Below, piece by piece: positions 44,030-55,434 of a stretch of 64,000 nucleotides of DNA. Position 1 is the stretch's first letter. Every line of letters starts with the position of its first letter. The stretch spans positions 541,501-605,500 of the forward strand of contig JAWQEG010000497.1 in NCBI GenBank assembly GCA_033782935.1. The letters are read 5' to 3'. The notes beneath the pieces were generated by a model. It saw nothing but the letters and a program-made list of their open reading frames with translations, was not told where the DNA came from and did no database searches. The DNA comes from Petrolisthes cinctipes (Eukaryota > Arthropoda > Malacostraca > Decapoda > Porcellanidae). A program made the translations under genes and the position numbers.

Positions 44030-44180
44030 TAGTATTGTTTGTAAATCTGGAGTAACTGATTCCTCCAATCAAATCCAGGCTACAGGACACCATTAGTTTT
44101 GTTCATCTGGCTCCGTTTCCTGGCATACTTTGGAGGAATCAAGGCACTCCAATGTACCACAAGTATAATATCCCCTTTAT
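44030..44180. mobile_element. Short fold-back element, subfamily A
   Basis: GTAAATCTGGAGTAACTGAT, TCCTCCAATCAAATCCAGGC, CCGTTTCCTGGCATACTTTG, GAGGAATCAAGGCACTCC and AATGTACCACAAGTATAATA. Confidence 0.75.
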
Positions 44181-44300
44181 TCAGCTAGATATATATACTA
44201 TTCCTGGAAGGCTTCAACGCGACAACAGGAAATATTTTTGTATCCATCGGCTGTGTTGGTTTCAGATTATTTTGTGCCGAACATTCACCGCTATTATTTT

Positions 44301-44337
<37 letters not shown>

Positions 44338-44407
44338 CATTGTCAGGTAATTAGCACCTCCACACCAGCTCACTGAAGCCAAGGAGAAGCAGTAGTAGTA
44401 GTAGGTG

Positions 44408-44949
44408 TTGAAGGATGAGTGGCAGTAATTAATGAGTACTGAAGGATGAATGGCAGTAATTAATGAGTACTGAAGGATGAATGGCAGTAATTAATGAGTA
44501 CTGAAGGATGAGTGGCAGTAATTAATGAGTACTGAAGGATGAGTGGCAGTAATTAATGAGTACTGAAGGATGAGTGGCAGTAATTAATGAGTACTGAAGG
44601 ATGAGTGGCAGTAATTAATGAGTACTGAAGGATGAGTGGCAGTTATTAATGAGTACTGAAGGATGAGTGGCAGTAATTAATGAGTACTGAAGGATGAGTG
44701 GCAGTAATTAATGAGTACTGAAGGATGAGTGGCAGTAATTAATGAGTACTGAAGGATGAGTGGCAGTAATTAATGAGTACTGAAGGATGAGTGGCAGTAA
44801 TTAATGAGTACTGAAGGATGAGTGGCAGTAATTAATGAGTACTGAAGGATGAGTGGCAGCAATTAATGAGTACTGAAGGATGAGTGGCAGTAATTAATGA
44901 GTACTGAAGGATGAGTGGCAGTAATTAATGAGTACTGAAGGATGAGTGC
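44408..44949. repeat. 31-bp minisatellite, about 17.5 copies
   Basis: The unit TGAAGGATGAGTGGCAGTAA then TTAATGAGTAC is nearly perfect throughout. Only isolated substitutions occur (GAATGG in two early units, GTTATT and GCAATT once each). Confidence 0.97.
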
Positions 44950-45380
44950 AGGACATCATTATCTGTATTAATTACATTACACAGTTCATTACAAACCACG
45001 TTCTGTACACAGTTCCTTATATGGAGGTGTGCTGGAGGCTGGCTGGTCACGTGGTCTCCAAATGTACAGTCGTAGACACAATATGGATAACTCAAACACA
45101 TATGGATAACTCAAACAAATTGTTGTCTAATGTTTACACGTTGTTATATGATGTTATTGTTTTGAATAATGAGTAATTACTTGTAGTAAATTACAAGATG
45201 GTACTTAACCAGTTTATTGGAATAAACAAACGAACAGAGAGAAACTTTTAAAACTTTTACATACTGTAAGTCACACCAATGTGCATGTATGAGTATTATT
45301 GTCCATGACTGTATGTCTGAATTGGTCTACTGTCATAATCCCTTGGGTGTGAGGAACTACACTATCAGGGGGGGGGGGAT

Positions 45381-45570
45381 TGATTGATGTTAGGCGCCAC
45401 AGCAGCGAGGTCATATGGCGGCCAAGGACATTGACTGAGAGATGTGACAGTAAACACTAAAGGTAAAAGATGAAACAAAAGGGGCAGTAAGAGAAGCGAA
45501 AGCCCCTTTTAGTGGCCTTTTACGACAAGCAGGGATACTGGGGAAGTATTCGTATCTAGGGGGAATATCA
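45381..45570 (+). repeat. Dispersed SINE-like repeat with GGCGCC start, copy 3
   Basis: TTGATTGATGTTAGGCGCCA, CAGCAGCGAGGTCATATGGC, CCCTTTTAGTGGCCTTTTAC and ATACTGGGGAAGTATTCGTA. It is the best-preserved 5' copy in the window and lies after a G9 run. Confidence 0.65.
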
Positions 45571-45756
45571 GGGGAGAAACTATCCAATTTTAACCTGAGT
45601 ACAAACAGTGAAACAACAGAAATAAAAAAAAGAAATATATTCTATTCACAATGTCTCAAAAGACCTCATGAATGTCTATAAAACTTTGTTTATGATCTCT
45701 ATAGAACTACTAATATAGTGTTGGGATAGAATTGTTAAAGTAAAGTGTTTGTCCTG

Positions 45757-45885
45757 GAGGTGTTGTGTGTGTGAGGGTGTGTTGTGCGTGTGTGAGGGTG
45801 TGTTGTGTGTGTGTGAGGGTGTGTTGTGTGTTTGTGCGAGGGTGTGTTGTGTGTGTGAGGGTGTGTTGTGTGTGTGTTGTGTGTA
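45757..45885. repeat. GAGGGTGTGTTGTGTGTGT minisatellite
   Basis: Five to six GAGGGTGTGTTGTGTGTG units of variable length. Confidence 0.9.
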
Positions 45886-46139
45886 GGCTAATACTGTGAG
45901 TTGTACAGGTGTGTTGTAGGAAGGTAAAGTACTCACCCAAACACGAACCTCACAGAAGGTAAGTACAGTCTAAGATGGTAGTTTGTATGTTTGTGTGTGT
46001 GTCACAGATAGAAATAGATAGATACCCAATTGATAGATAGATAGAGATACTTGTAGAGATAGCTAGATCAACTGACAAACTGAGAGAAAGAAAGATAGTG
46101 TGTGTGTGTGTCATAATCAGGTTGCAGGTGTCTGATAAC

Positions 46140-46140
<1 letters not shown>

Positions 46141-46188
<48 letters not shown>
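46141..46188. repeat. (GA)n microsatellite
   Basis: About 24 units. Confidence 0.96.
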
Positions 46189-46192
<4 letters not shown>

Positions 46193-46399
46193 GGGTGGGG
46201 GTATCCATGCCACCTACATACACTTCCTCTGTCTTCACTTACCATAATGAGTTTATAGTGTATTCAGTGCATTAACCCCAACCCATCACACCACACCCTG
46301 CCCTGTACCCCAACCATCCATCTTATTCACCTTTATTAGATGATGCAAACACTAGACAATTTCCAGTGTATAATAGACAGTTGAAAATACAGCGTTTCC

Positions 46400-47230
46400 T
46401 TCAGACCTCACTTATATCATTAACTACTCCTTCCTTCCTATACATTCTTTCCATCTATAATAATCTTCACACCGACGACTTCACTTATATATATCACCAA
46501 CCCAACATTCCTTCCTTCCTCTATCTTCTGTCTACTTATATCACCAACCCAACCTTCCTTCCTTCCTTCCCCTATCTTCTGTCTACTTATATCACCAACC
46601 CAACATTCCTTCCTCTACCTTATTTCCACTAATACCACCAACCTTCCTTCCTTCCTTCCTCTATCTTCTGTCCACTTACATCATTTACCCAACCTTTTTT
46701 TCTTCCCTTATTCTATTTCCACCTACCACAATACAGTATTTACACTAACAACTTCACTAAAGTATCACTAATCCATCCCTCCTTCAAGTTATCTTCTTTC
46801 CACCAACAACGGTATTCTCAATAACGACTGCTCATAATTCTAACTTAACCTTGTTATTCATATTATATTTCCACCTACAACAGTATTTACACTAACAACC
46901 TTACTTGGGTATCATTAACCCATCCCTCCTTCAGTTTATTTTAATTTCACTTACAAAAGTTTTCACAACAACGACTTCGTTTTTTCACTAACCCATCCTT
47001 CCTTCTTCAATTTTCTTTCTCTTATATCATTGACCTATCCTTTCTTCAATTTTCTTTCCACTTATATCACTAACCCACACTTCTATCTTCAATCCTCTTT
47101 CCACCTACAACACAATTCACACCATATCTCTATCTCATCCTCTCTTCCTCGATGGTTTTTTTTCATCTAGAACAATAAATACACTAACGACTTCTTATAT
47201 CAATTAATTAACCATCCTTCTTCCCATGTA
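46400..47230. repeat. Decayed tandem repeat of about 50-60 bp
   Basis: CTTATATCACCAACCCAACA then TTCCTTCCTCTATCTTCTGT recurs almost intact at 46480-46630. It becomes progressively diverged to about 47230 (TATCATTAACCCATCCCTCC, TATCACTAACCCACACTTC). Confidence 0.75.
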
Positions 47231-47547
47231 TCTTTCCTAATTAGAACAATACAGTAATATAGCAATACCATACAGACACAATAAAGAGTCAAGGTATTTA
47301 CGATACAAATACTGTAGTAGTATGTTTGTGTACAGTCAGTCAGTTCTAAATACTGTAGATAAACTTCTCAAGATGTAATATGTTCCTACTTACCATCACA
47401 AACGTCTACACCAGAAGTATTATTCACCAACTTACCTGAAAACAAAGGAAAAATGTTAATATACAGTGAAAATATAATCATATTCTATTTATGTTATATA
47501 ATTTTAAGTTATTTCTGTTAGTAAAATGATATATTGCATACTTAAAA

Positions 47548-47585
47548 ACATAGTTTGGAGGATTTAGTAGTCCTCCAATTACAAA
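47548..47585. mobile_element. Fold-back element fragment
   Basis: ACATAGTTTGGAGGATTTAG then TAGTCCTCCAATTAC is a single arm only. Confidence 0.45.
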
Positions 47586-47712
47586 GCATTAAATTACATT
47601 TATATATAGACATGTTTTGTCAAAGGATTATAAGTCCAACAACTTAATACCCCAACAATGTACTGTAGTCATGAGTTACTGAACACCACAAGGTTAACCA
47701 CACAACAGGTAT

Positions 47713-47884
47713 GTACAGTAGTAATCCAAAATGTGTATCCAGGTCTTGTTGAAGTTTCGAATCATTTGACATATTAGTGAACCAATTATAACGCTTATCC
47801 TGTTTTATATTTGCTTGAGCTCGCTTAATACTCGATAAGGCTATTCGATGCAAGCCTGGATACATATTTTGGATTGCGAGTGTA
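47713..47884. mobile_element. MITE, TACAGTC-type termini (copy 3)
   Basis: TACAGTAGTAATCCAAAATG / TGTATCCAGGTCTTGTTG pairs with CAAGCCTGGATACATATTTT / GGATTGCGAGTGTA. The interior block GTGAACCAATTATAACG matches copies 1 and 2. Confidence 0.75.
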
Positions 47885-48311
47885 CAATACGCGACTATAC
47901 AGTATGTGTAAGTGGCAAGGTGTTCATGCCAGGGTAAGTAAGAGGGAGTGAATGAGAGCAGTATGAGAGCTCTCGGTTAATTACCTGACTCATAATGGCT
48001 TCTCCTACCCGTGCAGTGTTTTATATTCAGTCCCGTAAAGTGTCTGATTTTTGCTTGGCCTAATATTAAGGATAATCCAATGTATACAAGTAGTACTATA
48101 CAGCTGATTCAAGACACTCCTGTATCTTGCTGTGTTATCTTTTGTCACAGTAGTAGTGTGTGTATCTGTTGACAGTCTCAGTCTCTGGTAAGGAACATGT
48201 GGCTTCCATATTGTTATACACGGGGTTTATACGAGGGTTTTTTTTTCAGGAAACTGTGAGAAATGTAAGCTTATGCAATTCTAAACAGAAAATACTCTGT
48301 AAGTATGGGCA
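47885..48311. other. Non-coding spacer, no feature recognised
   Basis: No repeat or ORF of note. One T8 run occurs near 48240. Confidence 0.5.
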
Positions 48312-48477
48312 TTTTAAGGAGAGATTTTCTTGTTAGTAAATTGGAGTGCTAATGATTCCTCCTAACTATACCTGAAAACAGACGCCCTCAATGGTACTAA
48401 TAGGGGATCTGTTACATGGGATAGTTTGGAGGAATCAAAGACCTTCCAATTCACCAACAAAAGAATCTTCCCTCAAG
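48312..48477. mobile_element. Short fold-back element, subfamily B
   Basis: Outer arms GAGATTTTCTTGTTAGTAAA and TTCACCAACAAAAGAATCTT, inner arms AATGATTCCTCCTAACTATA and GGGATAGTTTGGAGGAATCA. The loop ACGCCCTCAATGGTACTAAT is as in 17155-17309. Confidence 0.8.
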
Positions 48478-48602
48478 TGTTAGTTTACAGGTGAGAACAT
48501 TTTCAAATGTTACACCTGGAGATGAGTGAGTGTAGACGGCCCCTCCTGCTGTGTTGCCAGTACTCCATTATCTTTCATAATTTACACGTTGTTCTCATTT
48601 TG

Positions 48603-48635
48603 AATTAAGGAGACAGTATACTTTTGGTACAGTTG
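48603..48635. mobile_element. Fragment of the subfamily A fold-back end
   Basis: AAGGAGACAGTATACTTTTG then GTACAGTTGG is an isolated outer end. Confidence 0.4.
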
Positions 48636-48803
48636 GACACAGGAATTCGTGGTACAGCCCAGGTGGAAGATGTTTGTCCCTCTCTAGTAACCAGTGACTT
48701 TTGTCTGGTATTTACTTATCGTCACCATAACACATCATAGTTTCTGTCCCTGGTATATCTTAGTGGTTAGGTTAGGAATTTGTCTATCGTCACCATCACA
48801 CAT

Positions 48804-48928
48804 CATTGATTCCTCTAAAATATATAAAGAAACAGAACCAATGAATAAAAAACATCATGGTATCCTGTTTTTCGGAATAGTTTAATGAATCAGTTGTTTC
48901 CAATTTACCACCACCAACACTGTACTCT
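48804..48928. mobile_element. Short fold-back element, subfamily A, reverse orientation (diverged)
   Basis: TTGATTCCTCTAAAATATAT, AAAGAAACAGAACCA, TCCTGTTTTTCGGAATAGTT and AATGAATCAGTTGTTTCCAA, ending ACCAACACTGTACT. Confidence 0.6.
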
Positions 48929-49674
48929 ATACTTCCTTAAACTAATGCTGAAGATGGAACCCTTCCCTGTGACACTACCATACAATTGAAACCATCTCAC
49001 AGTGATGATAATAATGAACTAGAGGTAAAAAGTACTTATCGATTGGAAAATACAAATTATCTCAAACTTTCCCTGAAAATCAATGCTAGAATAAATATGC
49101 CATTATTATGCCTGTATATCCCCCCACCCACCCCATGGATAATCCTGAAGGCACAACACTGGTTACACATGGATATAATTATTGATTCCATTTTCAAAGG
49201 TAAGTATTAGTAATATTATACCTGTAGGAAGAGTATTATTTTTCAGTGGATACTTCATTGGTCGATTCCTTTAACTTCAAGTAGTACAAGTTTGTCTACA
49301 TTTATATATTATAATAAATTCAGAAAAATTTAAATGTTTACAGTTGGAATTTTACTAATGTAATGAAAGTCGCAGGAAATGTAAGCATTTTCGGATGTAG
49401 AACAGGCTTAACTGTAATGGAAAAATCTGTCCTCTCTTTCATTACATATTATTCTCTTTCTATTATTATCAACTTCAACATCAGTAAATTAACCATCAAT
49501 AACATCAACACTAACATCACCACCATCATCATCATCACCTACACCATCACAATTATTATCATCATATATAACATCACTATCAATAACATCAACACCACAA
49601 CCATCTACATCATCATCACCACAAATAATATCCTTAATCATCATTATTATCATCAATTCTTTCATTCCAGGTGT

Positions 49675-49676
<2 letters not shown>
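48929..49676. other. Non-coding DNA with an ATCA/ACC-rich tract
   Basis: From about 49470 the DNA is dominated by CATCACCATCATCA-type trinucleotides with a weak 60-bp periodicity (AATAACATCAACAxxA). Confidence 0.5.

Positions 49677-49754
<78 letters not shown>
49677..49754. repeat. (TC)n microsatellite
   Basis: About 39 uninterrupted units. Confidence 0.97.
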
Positions 49755-49756
<2 letters not shown>

Positions 49757-49982
49757 ATTTGCATTATAAGATCCTCCTCCTCCTCTTGCCATCTTCATAT
49801 CCTTTTCTCAGTGTTTTATCCTTTATATCAGTCTCTTCCTTCCTTTCTTCCTTCCTTTGTCTTCATTCTTTCCTTCATTTCCATACTTATTTTTCTCTCT
49901 ACTTTTTTTTTACCTCTATAAATTCGTGTCTTCTGCATTATAATATACAGTCTTAGACAATAAAAACTCATTGATATTCCTT

Positions 49983-50120
49983 TTTCTGGAGCAACTGATT
50001 CCTCCAAACTATTCCCAGCAACAGACCACCATTATTTTTATCAATCTGGTCTTGTTTCGTGGCATACTTTGGAGGAATCAAGGCACTCTGATATACCAAA
50101 AGTCTTTTTATTTCCCCTTT
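49983..50120. mobile_element. Short fold-back element, subfamily A
   Basis: TTCTGGAGCAACTGATTCCT, CCAAACTATTCCCAGCAACA, TCTTGTTTCGTGGCATACTT, TGGAGGAATCAAGGCACTCT and GATATACCAAAAGTC. The left outer end is missing a few bases. Confidence 0.75.
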
Positions 50121-50149
50121 AAAAATAAATTCTTGCCTTCGTCATGTTT

Positions 50150-51130
50150 TCTCATTCTTTCTGTGCCGTGCGGATTAATTCTCTCATTTCCTGTCTTCTT
50201 TTTTTTTTTCTTCTTCTCAATCAATCATTCTTACCCTTAATCAACTCCCCCCCCCTCCGTTTTTCTCTCTCTCTCTCCCCTGCCACACTACCTCTCTTTC
50301 CCCCTCTCTCTCTATCTCTCTCTCTTACTCCAACCACTTCCTTCCTCTCTCCCTCTCTCTTCCACTACCACCATATCCCCTCCTTTTTTATCCCTCCCTC
50401 TTTCTATCACTTATTCTTTTTTCCTTTCTCTTTTCTTCCCTCCCCTCACCCCTTGATTTCCCTGTCCTCCTTTTTCCTCCCTCCCTCCCTCCTTTTTTGT
50501 TCTCTCCTCCTCCACCTCTTTCCCTTCCTTCCTATTTTCTCTACTCTCTCTTCCCTCCCCTGACTCCCCTGTCCTCCTTATCCTTCCCTCTTTTTTCTCT
50601 CCTCCTGCTTCTCTTTCCCTCCCTCCCTCATTTACTTCTTTCCTCCTCTCTTTCCCTCTCTCTCTCTATTTTCTCTCCTCCTCCTCCTCCTTCTCTTTCC
50701 CTACCTTCCTCTATTTTCTCTCCTCTCTTCTCTTCCCTTCCCTGGCCCTCTGACTCTGCTGTTTTTGAAGCCTGGAATAAATTAGTGACATTTCACCACA
50801 GCAGAAAATGACACCAACCATTTCCCTTCACTCTCTCTGTCTCTCCACCTGTCTGTCTATCTCTGTTTGTCTGTCAGCCTGTGTCTGTCTGTCTGTCTGT
50901 ATCCGTCTGTCTGTCTGTCTCCTAACCTATACAAAATTGGCTGTCTGTCTGTCTCTCTGTCTGTCTGTCTGTCTTTCTGTTTTTGTCTTTCAACCAAATT
51001 TCCTGCCTGCCTAACTACTTCTCTCTCTCTTTCTCTCTCTGATATTTATTCCCTCTTTCTCTCATCCCATTCTCCTTCCTTCCCGTGCCTTCATTTCCAC
51101 CATCATCATATTTCTTCCTTTCCTTCTCCG
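50150..51130. repeat. Pyrimidine-rich low-complexity DNA
   Basis: Dominated by CTCTCC, CCTCCC and CTGT tracts. A TTTTTCTCTCCTCCTxCT-like block recurs about every 70-80 bases between 50490 and 50730. Confidence 0.8.
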
Positions 51131-51407
51131 TTCTTGGTTGAAACTCTTAAATAAAAAGTCCTTCCTGAATCTATAAATAATTCATATGAGTTATATATAC
51201 ACTTTGGAGAATGTTTGGTTCATCTTATACAGTACAAGTTTTGACCACTCACCAAGTTATGACAATCTAGTATTACATTGATTTAGTTGATCCCAAAGTG
51301 TTTCAATTGTAATAAACTTGTATCACAGGATCGTTGACGATAAATGTATTATTCTCAATAAATATTAGTGATTATATCAGTGGCATTAATATATCAGTCA
51401 GTCAGTC

Positions 51408-51413
<6 letters not shown>

Positions 51414-51456
<43 letters not shown>

Positions 51457-51875
51457 CAACTGTTGTATTCATTATTGATTATTGATAATCATATTACAAA
51501 CTACGTTGACTGTGAAATGTTTGGTTGTGTCATACATACACGGAAAATATTTGTAAATCATTAAAAAATTATGCAAAACCTGACGACGACGACGACGACG
51601 ATTCTTTCGTTCCCCACATTTCCCGCCACTCAGTTTATTTCACATATCACCATCACCATCACCATCATCATCATAATCATTATCAACATCAACATCACCT
51701 TTACTATCATTTTTAACCATCATCAATATCATCATGAATAGTGTCGTAATTTTCATCATTTTTATTGACATCATCATCACCAACACCTTCATCATAAGAA
51801 GAAAAGGTGAGAGTGAGTCAGTTTTACAGTATTGGTATAAACACTCTTTGTGTACCGTACTGGTTTTATATAGGA

Positions 51876-51924
<49 letters not shown>

Positions 51925-52025
51925 GTAGGCTATCTACTACGTTAGTTGCCTATACATACATACATTCAAACATCCATACATACATACATACATACATACA
52001 AACATAACATACAAACAAACATACA
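51414..52025. repeat. Cluster of microsatellites
   Basis: (GA)n 51414-51452, (GAC)n near 51580-51600, (CATCAC)n-like 51640-51720, (TC)n about 51880-51922 and (ACAT)n about 51956-52025. Confidence 0.9.
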
Positions 52026-52043
52026 TGCAAACTTCCATTACAA

Positions 52044-52201
52044 TACAGTCACGAGTACTAATAAGTATTGAGGTGTTTTTGGAATACTTAGAGACAGTAA
52101 ATAAATGCACCATACGATCTCTATTGGAATTATTTCGTTTGTGAATTGGACTGTTCAAAGCTTCAACCAAAGCTGTATACTTATTAGTGCTCGTCACTGT
52201 A
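52044..52201. mobile_element. MITE with TACAGTCACGAG termini, 158 bp
   Basis: TACAGTCACGAGTACTAATA then AGTAT pairs with ATACTTATTAGTGCTCGTCA then CTGTA. The interior differs from the 189-bp MITE family. TA-type ends. Confidence 0.75.
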
Positions 52202-52654
52202 CATCATATAATATTATGTCCTAATCTCTCTTTTATATTTTATTTTCTCTTTCTCCGTGTACAGTTTATTGCTTTATTTGTTCCTTACCTTTCATCCTCC
52301 TTCTCACATTCCTCCTCCTCCTCATCATCATCATCATTTATCATCTTATTCCCTTTGTACTCCTTTGTATTGCTAATTATCTTCTTCCTCTTCTTCCTGC
52401 TTCCTCCCATTTCTCCTAATCATCATCACCATCATTCATCATCATATTCCCTTTGTATTCCTAATTATCTTCCTCCTCTTCTTCCTTCTTCCTCCTCTTT
52501 CTCTTCCTTCTCCTTTCCTTTCCATCCTTCCTTTCCTTTCCTTTGCCTTGTTATATCAGCTCTGTGAATATCCTCTTTCTCATATTCTCTTTGGTCTTGT
52601 CAAATCCCCACTCCCTTTTTCTTTCTTCTTATTTTTCCCTCTTCCTCCTTCGTT
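52202..52654. other. Pyrimidine-rich low-complexity DNA
   Basis: CCTCTTCTTCC and CATCATCATC tracts, including a duplicated segment (CATCATATTCCCTTTGTAT near 52330 and 52440). Confidence 0.6.
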
Positions 52655-53590
52655 CCTTCCTTCCTTTTCATCTCTGTTTTTAATCTTTTAACATCACATT
52701 TCTTTATTTATTTCTACCCCACTCTTTCTTTTTCCCTCTTTCTCCTTTCTTCCTTCCTTTCAGTCTCTTTATAAACCAGTTCCTCTTAATCTCTTTCTCT
52801 CTCCCCCCTTTCCTTCCTTCCTTCCTTCCTTCATTTTTGTATAATTTCCTATCGTCACATTTCCTATTTCTTTCGGTTCCCTCTCTTCTTGCTTCCTTCC
52901 TTCATTTAAATTTCTTGCTTTTTTAACGTTACCTTTCCTTTTATTTCCTCTTCTTCCTTCCTTCCTTTTTATCTCATTCTTTAACGCCACACTTCCTCTA
53001 TTTCCCACCTCTCTCTTCTCTTTCTCTCTTCCTCCTTCCTTCCTTGTTATCTATTTCTTCTTTAGCGTCGAATTTTCTATTTTACCGTCCTCTCTGTCTC
53101 TTTCCCTTCCTCCTTCCTTCCTTCCTTCCTTATTATATCATTCTTTAACGACACACCTATATTAATTTCCGCCCTTCTCTTCTTCCCTCCTTCCCTTTTA
53201 TCTCTCATTCTTTAACGTCACATTTCATTTGTTTTCCGCCCCGTCTAGTTCAATTTCCCTCCTCCTCCTTCCTTCCTTCTTTTCATTCATTTTTATCTCT
53301 TTTTCTATCGTCAAATTTTCTCTATTTTCCATACTCTCTCTTTCTCTTTCCATCTTCCCCTTCTTTCCTTCCTTCCTTTTAATCTATTATTATTCACGTC
53401 AGACTTCCTCCTTATCTTTGGTTCACTCTCTTTCTCTTTTCTCCATCCTTCATCCTTCTTTCCTTGTTATCTATTTCTTTATCGTCGAATTTCCTATTAT
53501 TCTGTTCCCTCTTTCTCTTTCCTATCTCTTGCTTTCTTGTTTCCTTCTTTTTTATCTCTAATTTTTACGTTTCACTTCCTATTGTTCACT
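52655..53590. repeat. Decayed tandem repeat of about 80-85 bp in polypyrimidine DNA
   Basis: A TTCTTTAACGTCACATTTCC-like anchor recurs about 11 times (near 52686, 52849, 52925, 52980, 53060, 53140, 53210, 53305, 53392, 53475 and 53560), each followed by TATTTTCCxxCCTCTCTTTCTC and TTCCTTCCTT. Confidence 0.75.
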
Positions 53591-53681
53591 TCCCTGAGTC
53601 AAGAACTGAGTAAATTAATGTAAAGAGATGAAACTGAAGGACTACCGCCTTAAAGGGATGGCAAAAGAGAACATTTTATTG

Positions 53682-53800
53682 AGAGAGAGAGAGAGAGAGA
53701 GAGTGTGTGTGTGTGTGTCAGTATCGCCTATAGTTCATCTATTTTAACAAACGCTCAAACGATTATTCTATGTCATATTACAATTACTATAATTTACTAA

Positions 53801-53834
<34 letters not shown>
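53682..53834. repeat. (GA)n, (TG)n microsatellites
   Basis: (GA)n then (TG)n at 53682-53718, and (TG)n at about 53805-53834. Confidence 0.95.
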
Positions 53835-53836
<2 letters not shown>

Positions 53837-54095
53837 GCCTTTTGTGGTTGAAGGGAGAACATCAAAGCATCTTACACCATACATCTACAGTATATACTCC
53901 ATCACTATCACTATATTATTCACCTTCTCTACAAACTTAATTCCTCCTCCTCCTCTCTATACCTCTTCTATATACCTTCTCTACTGACCTCTCCTAGTTT
54001 GTGCCTTTGATATGTAAATATAAAGGGGCTATCAGTCCTTTCAAGGGAAATAATATATGTATGGTGTATCTCTGTGTTGGACTCTATAATACTCT

Positions 54096-54100
<5 letters not shown>

Positions 54101-54146
<46 letters not shown>
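54101..54146. repeat. (TA)n microsatellite
   Basis: About 23 TA units directly precede the hairpin series. Confidence 0.96.
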
Positions 54147-54147
<1 letters not shown>

Positions 54148-54150
54148 TAA

Positions 54151-54355
54151 CATGTTCAGTCGCCCTACGGGCGTCTGAACATACTTGCCCCTGCGGGGGG
54201 CAAGAGGCCTTTGGCCTCTCTGTTAGCCGCCCTTGCGAGTGGGAGGCCAGAGTTGCCCTTCGGGCGACCGACACTCTCCTGCGGAGAGTTGGAGGTCTGT
54301 GGCTTCCCAGTGGTCGCCCTACGGGTGGTTGGTCCCTCTTGTCGAAGGGAGTATA
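54151..54355 (+). repeat. Series of GC-rich hairpins with UNCG-type loops
   Basis: At least six consecutive stem-loops: ATGTTCAG around CGCCCTACGGGCG (54152-54182), CTTGCCCCTGCGGGGGGCAAG-type stem (54184-54204), GAGGCCTTTGGCCTC (about 54205-54219), GTTGCCCTTCGGGCGAC (54253-54269), ACTCTCCTGCGGAGAGT (54272-54288) and GTCGCCCTACGGGTGGT (about 54312-54328). Most loops are C(TNCG)G on the + strand. No protein function is suggested. Confidence 0.8.
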
Positions 54356-54896
54356 ATAATTAGATTCGGGATCAAATTTCACCAATAAACTGATTTAGTT
54401 TAATTAATTTAAATTAAGAAAACTTGCAAATTTGACCCCATATGACCTTCCATGACCCCACCTATGTGCAGGCTGGGGTCAAAAGTACTTCTCACTTAGT
54501 TGAGCTACTATGACTATTGTAAAACTGCCCATTAACGGCTTCCAAATCCGTGAAATCGGCCGTAAATTAGGATTTTGTAAATTTTCGTGAACCTTGACCT
54601 GGCCCGAGAGGTCAAGTATAGGTGATTCCCGGTAATGAGTTATGCAGGTACATGTAGCTTAGGAAGACGCGTCGAACGGTACCAAGATGGTCCAGTACCA
54701 TCAAAAGTGACTGAGTAAAATAGTTTTTTTGGATATGGAAATTTGACCCCCCCAAAAAAAAACTTCTAAAGTTCACCCCTGGTCGGGACTCTGTGTGCGA
54801 ACATGTTTGGTCCATTGCTATCGATGTGCAAAATTTCAGCGAAAACGACTGTAGGGAACTCGTACTTTGTCTCCCCCCCCCCTCCACCACCACCAC
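54356..54896. other. Unassigned DNA between hairpin series and Gypsy LTR
   Basis: Contains TGACCCC/TGACCT motifs in both orientations near 54430-54480 and 54590-54615, and a C7A9 run near 54750. It may be a diverged dispersed repeat. No coding signal. Confidence 0.4.
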
Positions 54897-55434
54897 TGTA
54901 GTGTACCATAATATAGGTCGATTTTCTTTGATTGAGTGTGTAACCATTCTCTAATTATCTACCAGCCTGTATTGTGATTCATTTACCATTACATTCCTTC
55001 ATGCAGATAGCCTATGCAATTTCTTTCAGCATATTCTCTTTGCCATTTTGTGTAATATCATTGTCTGCTTACTCTTGCAAAATTTCATGTATACAACATA
55101 TGTATTATACATTTAATACCATAACCAAATACTCTTAGCTTTGTTAACGTCAAGTACGCAGAAAATTGTATATAGTGTAACTATTTTTTGACATTAAAAA
55201 TAAGGAACTATTCACCACATCTCTCTCTTCCTTGAGCACTTCTCAAAGAGAGTTATAGACACTAACACTTCTTAAAGAGAGTTATAGACACTAACACTTC
55301 TTAAAGAGAGTTATAGACACTAGCTCCTGAGGCTGAGAAGTGTAGTGGAGAAACCCTGACAGTGGCCCTTACCACAGGAGCCTTCTTTAGGTAGCAGCAC
55401 AACTTATAGTTGGTGGCTACACAACCCACCAACA
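54897..55434 (+). repeat. 5' LTR
   Basis: Begins TGTAGTGTACCATAATATAG and ends ACCCACCAACA. A 29-base segment (ACTTCTTAAAGAGAGTTATA then GACACTAAC) is repeated three times near its 3' end (about 55239-55325). It differs from the 3' LTR at two positions (CACCACAT versus CACCGCAT and CTTCTCAAAG versus CTTATCAAAG). Confidence 0.95.

Noticed and set aside
44408..44949. CRISPR-like array
   Set aside because: 31-bp units are contiguous without spacers.
54041..54385. 114-residue - strand ORF
   Set aside because: Runs through (TA)n and the hairpin series. The Arg/Ala-rich text is explained by the GC stems.
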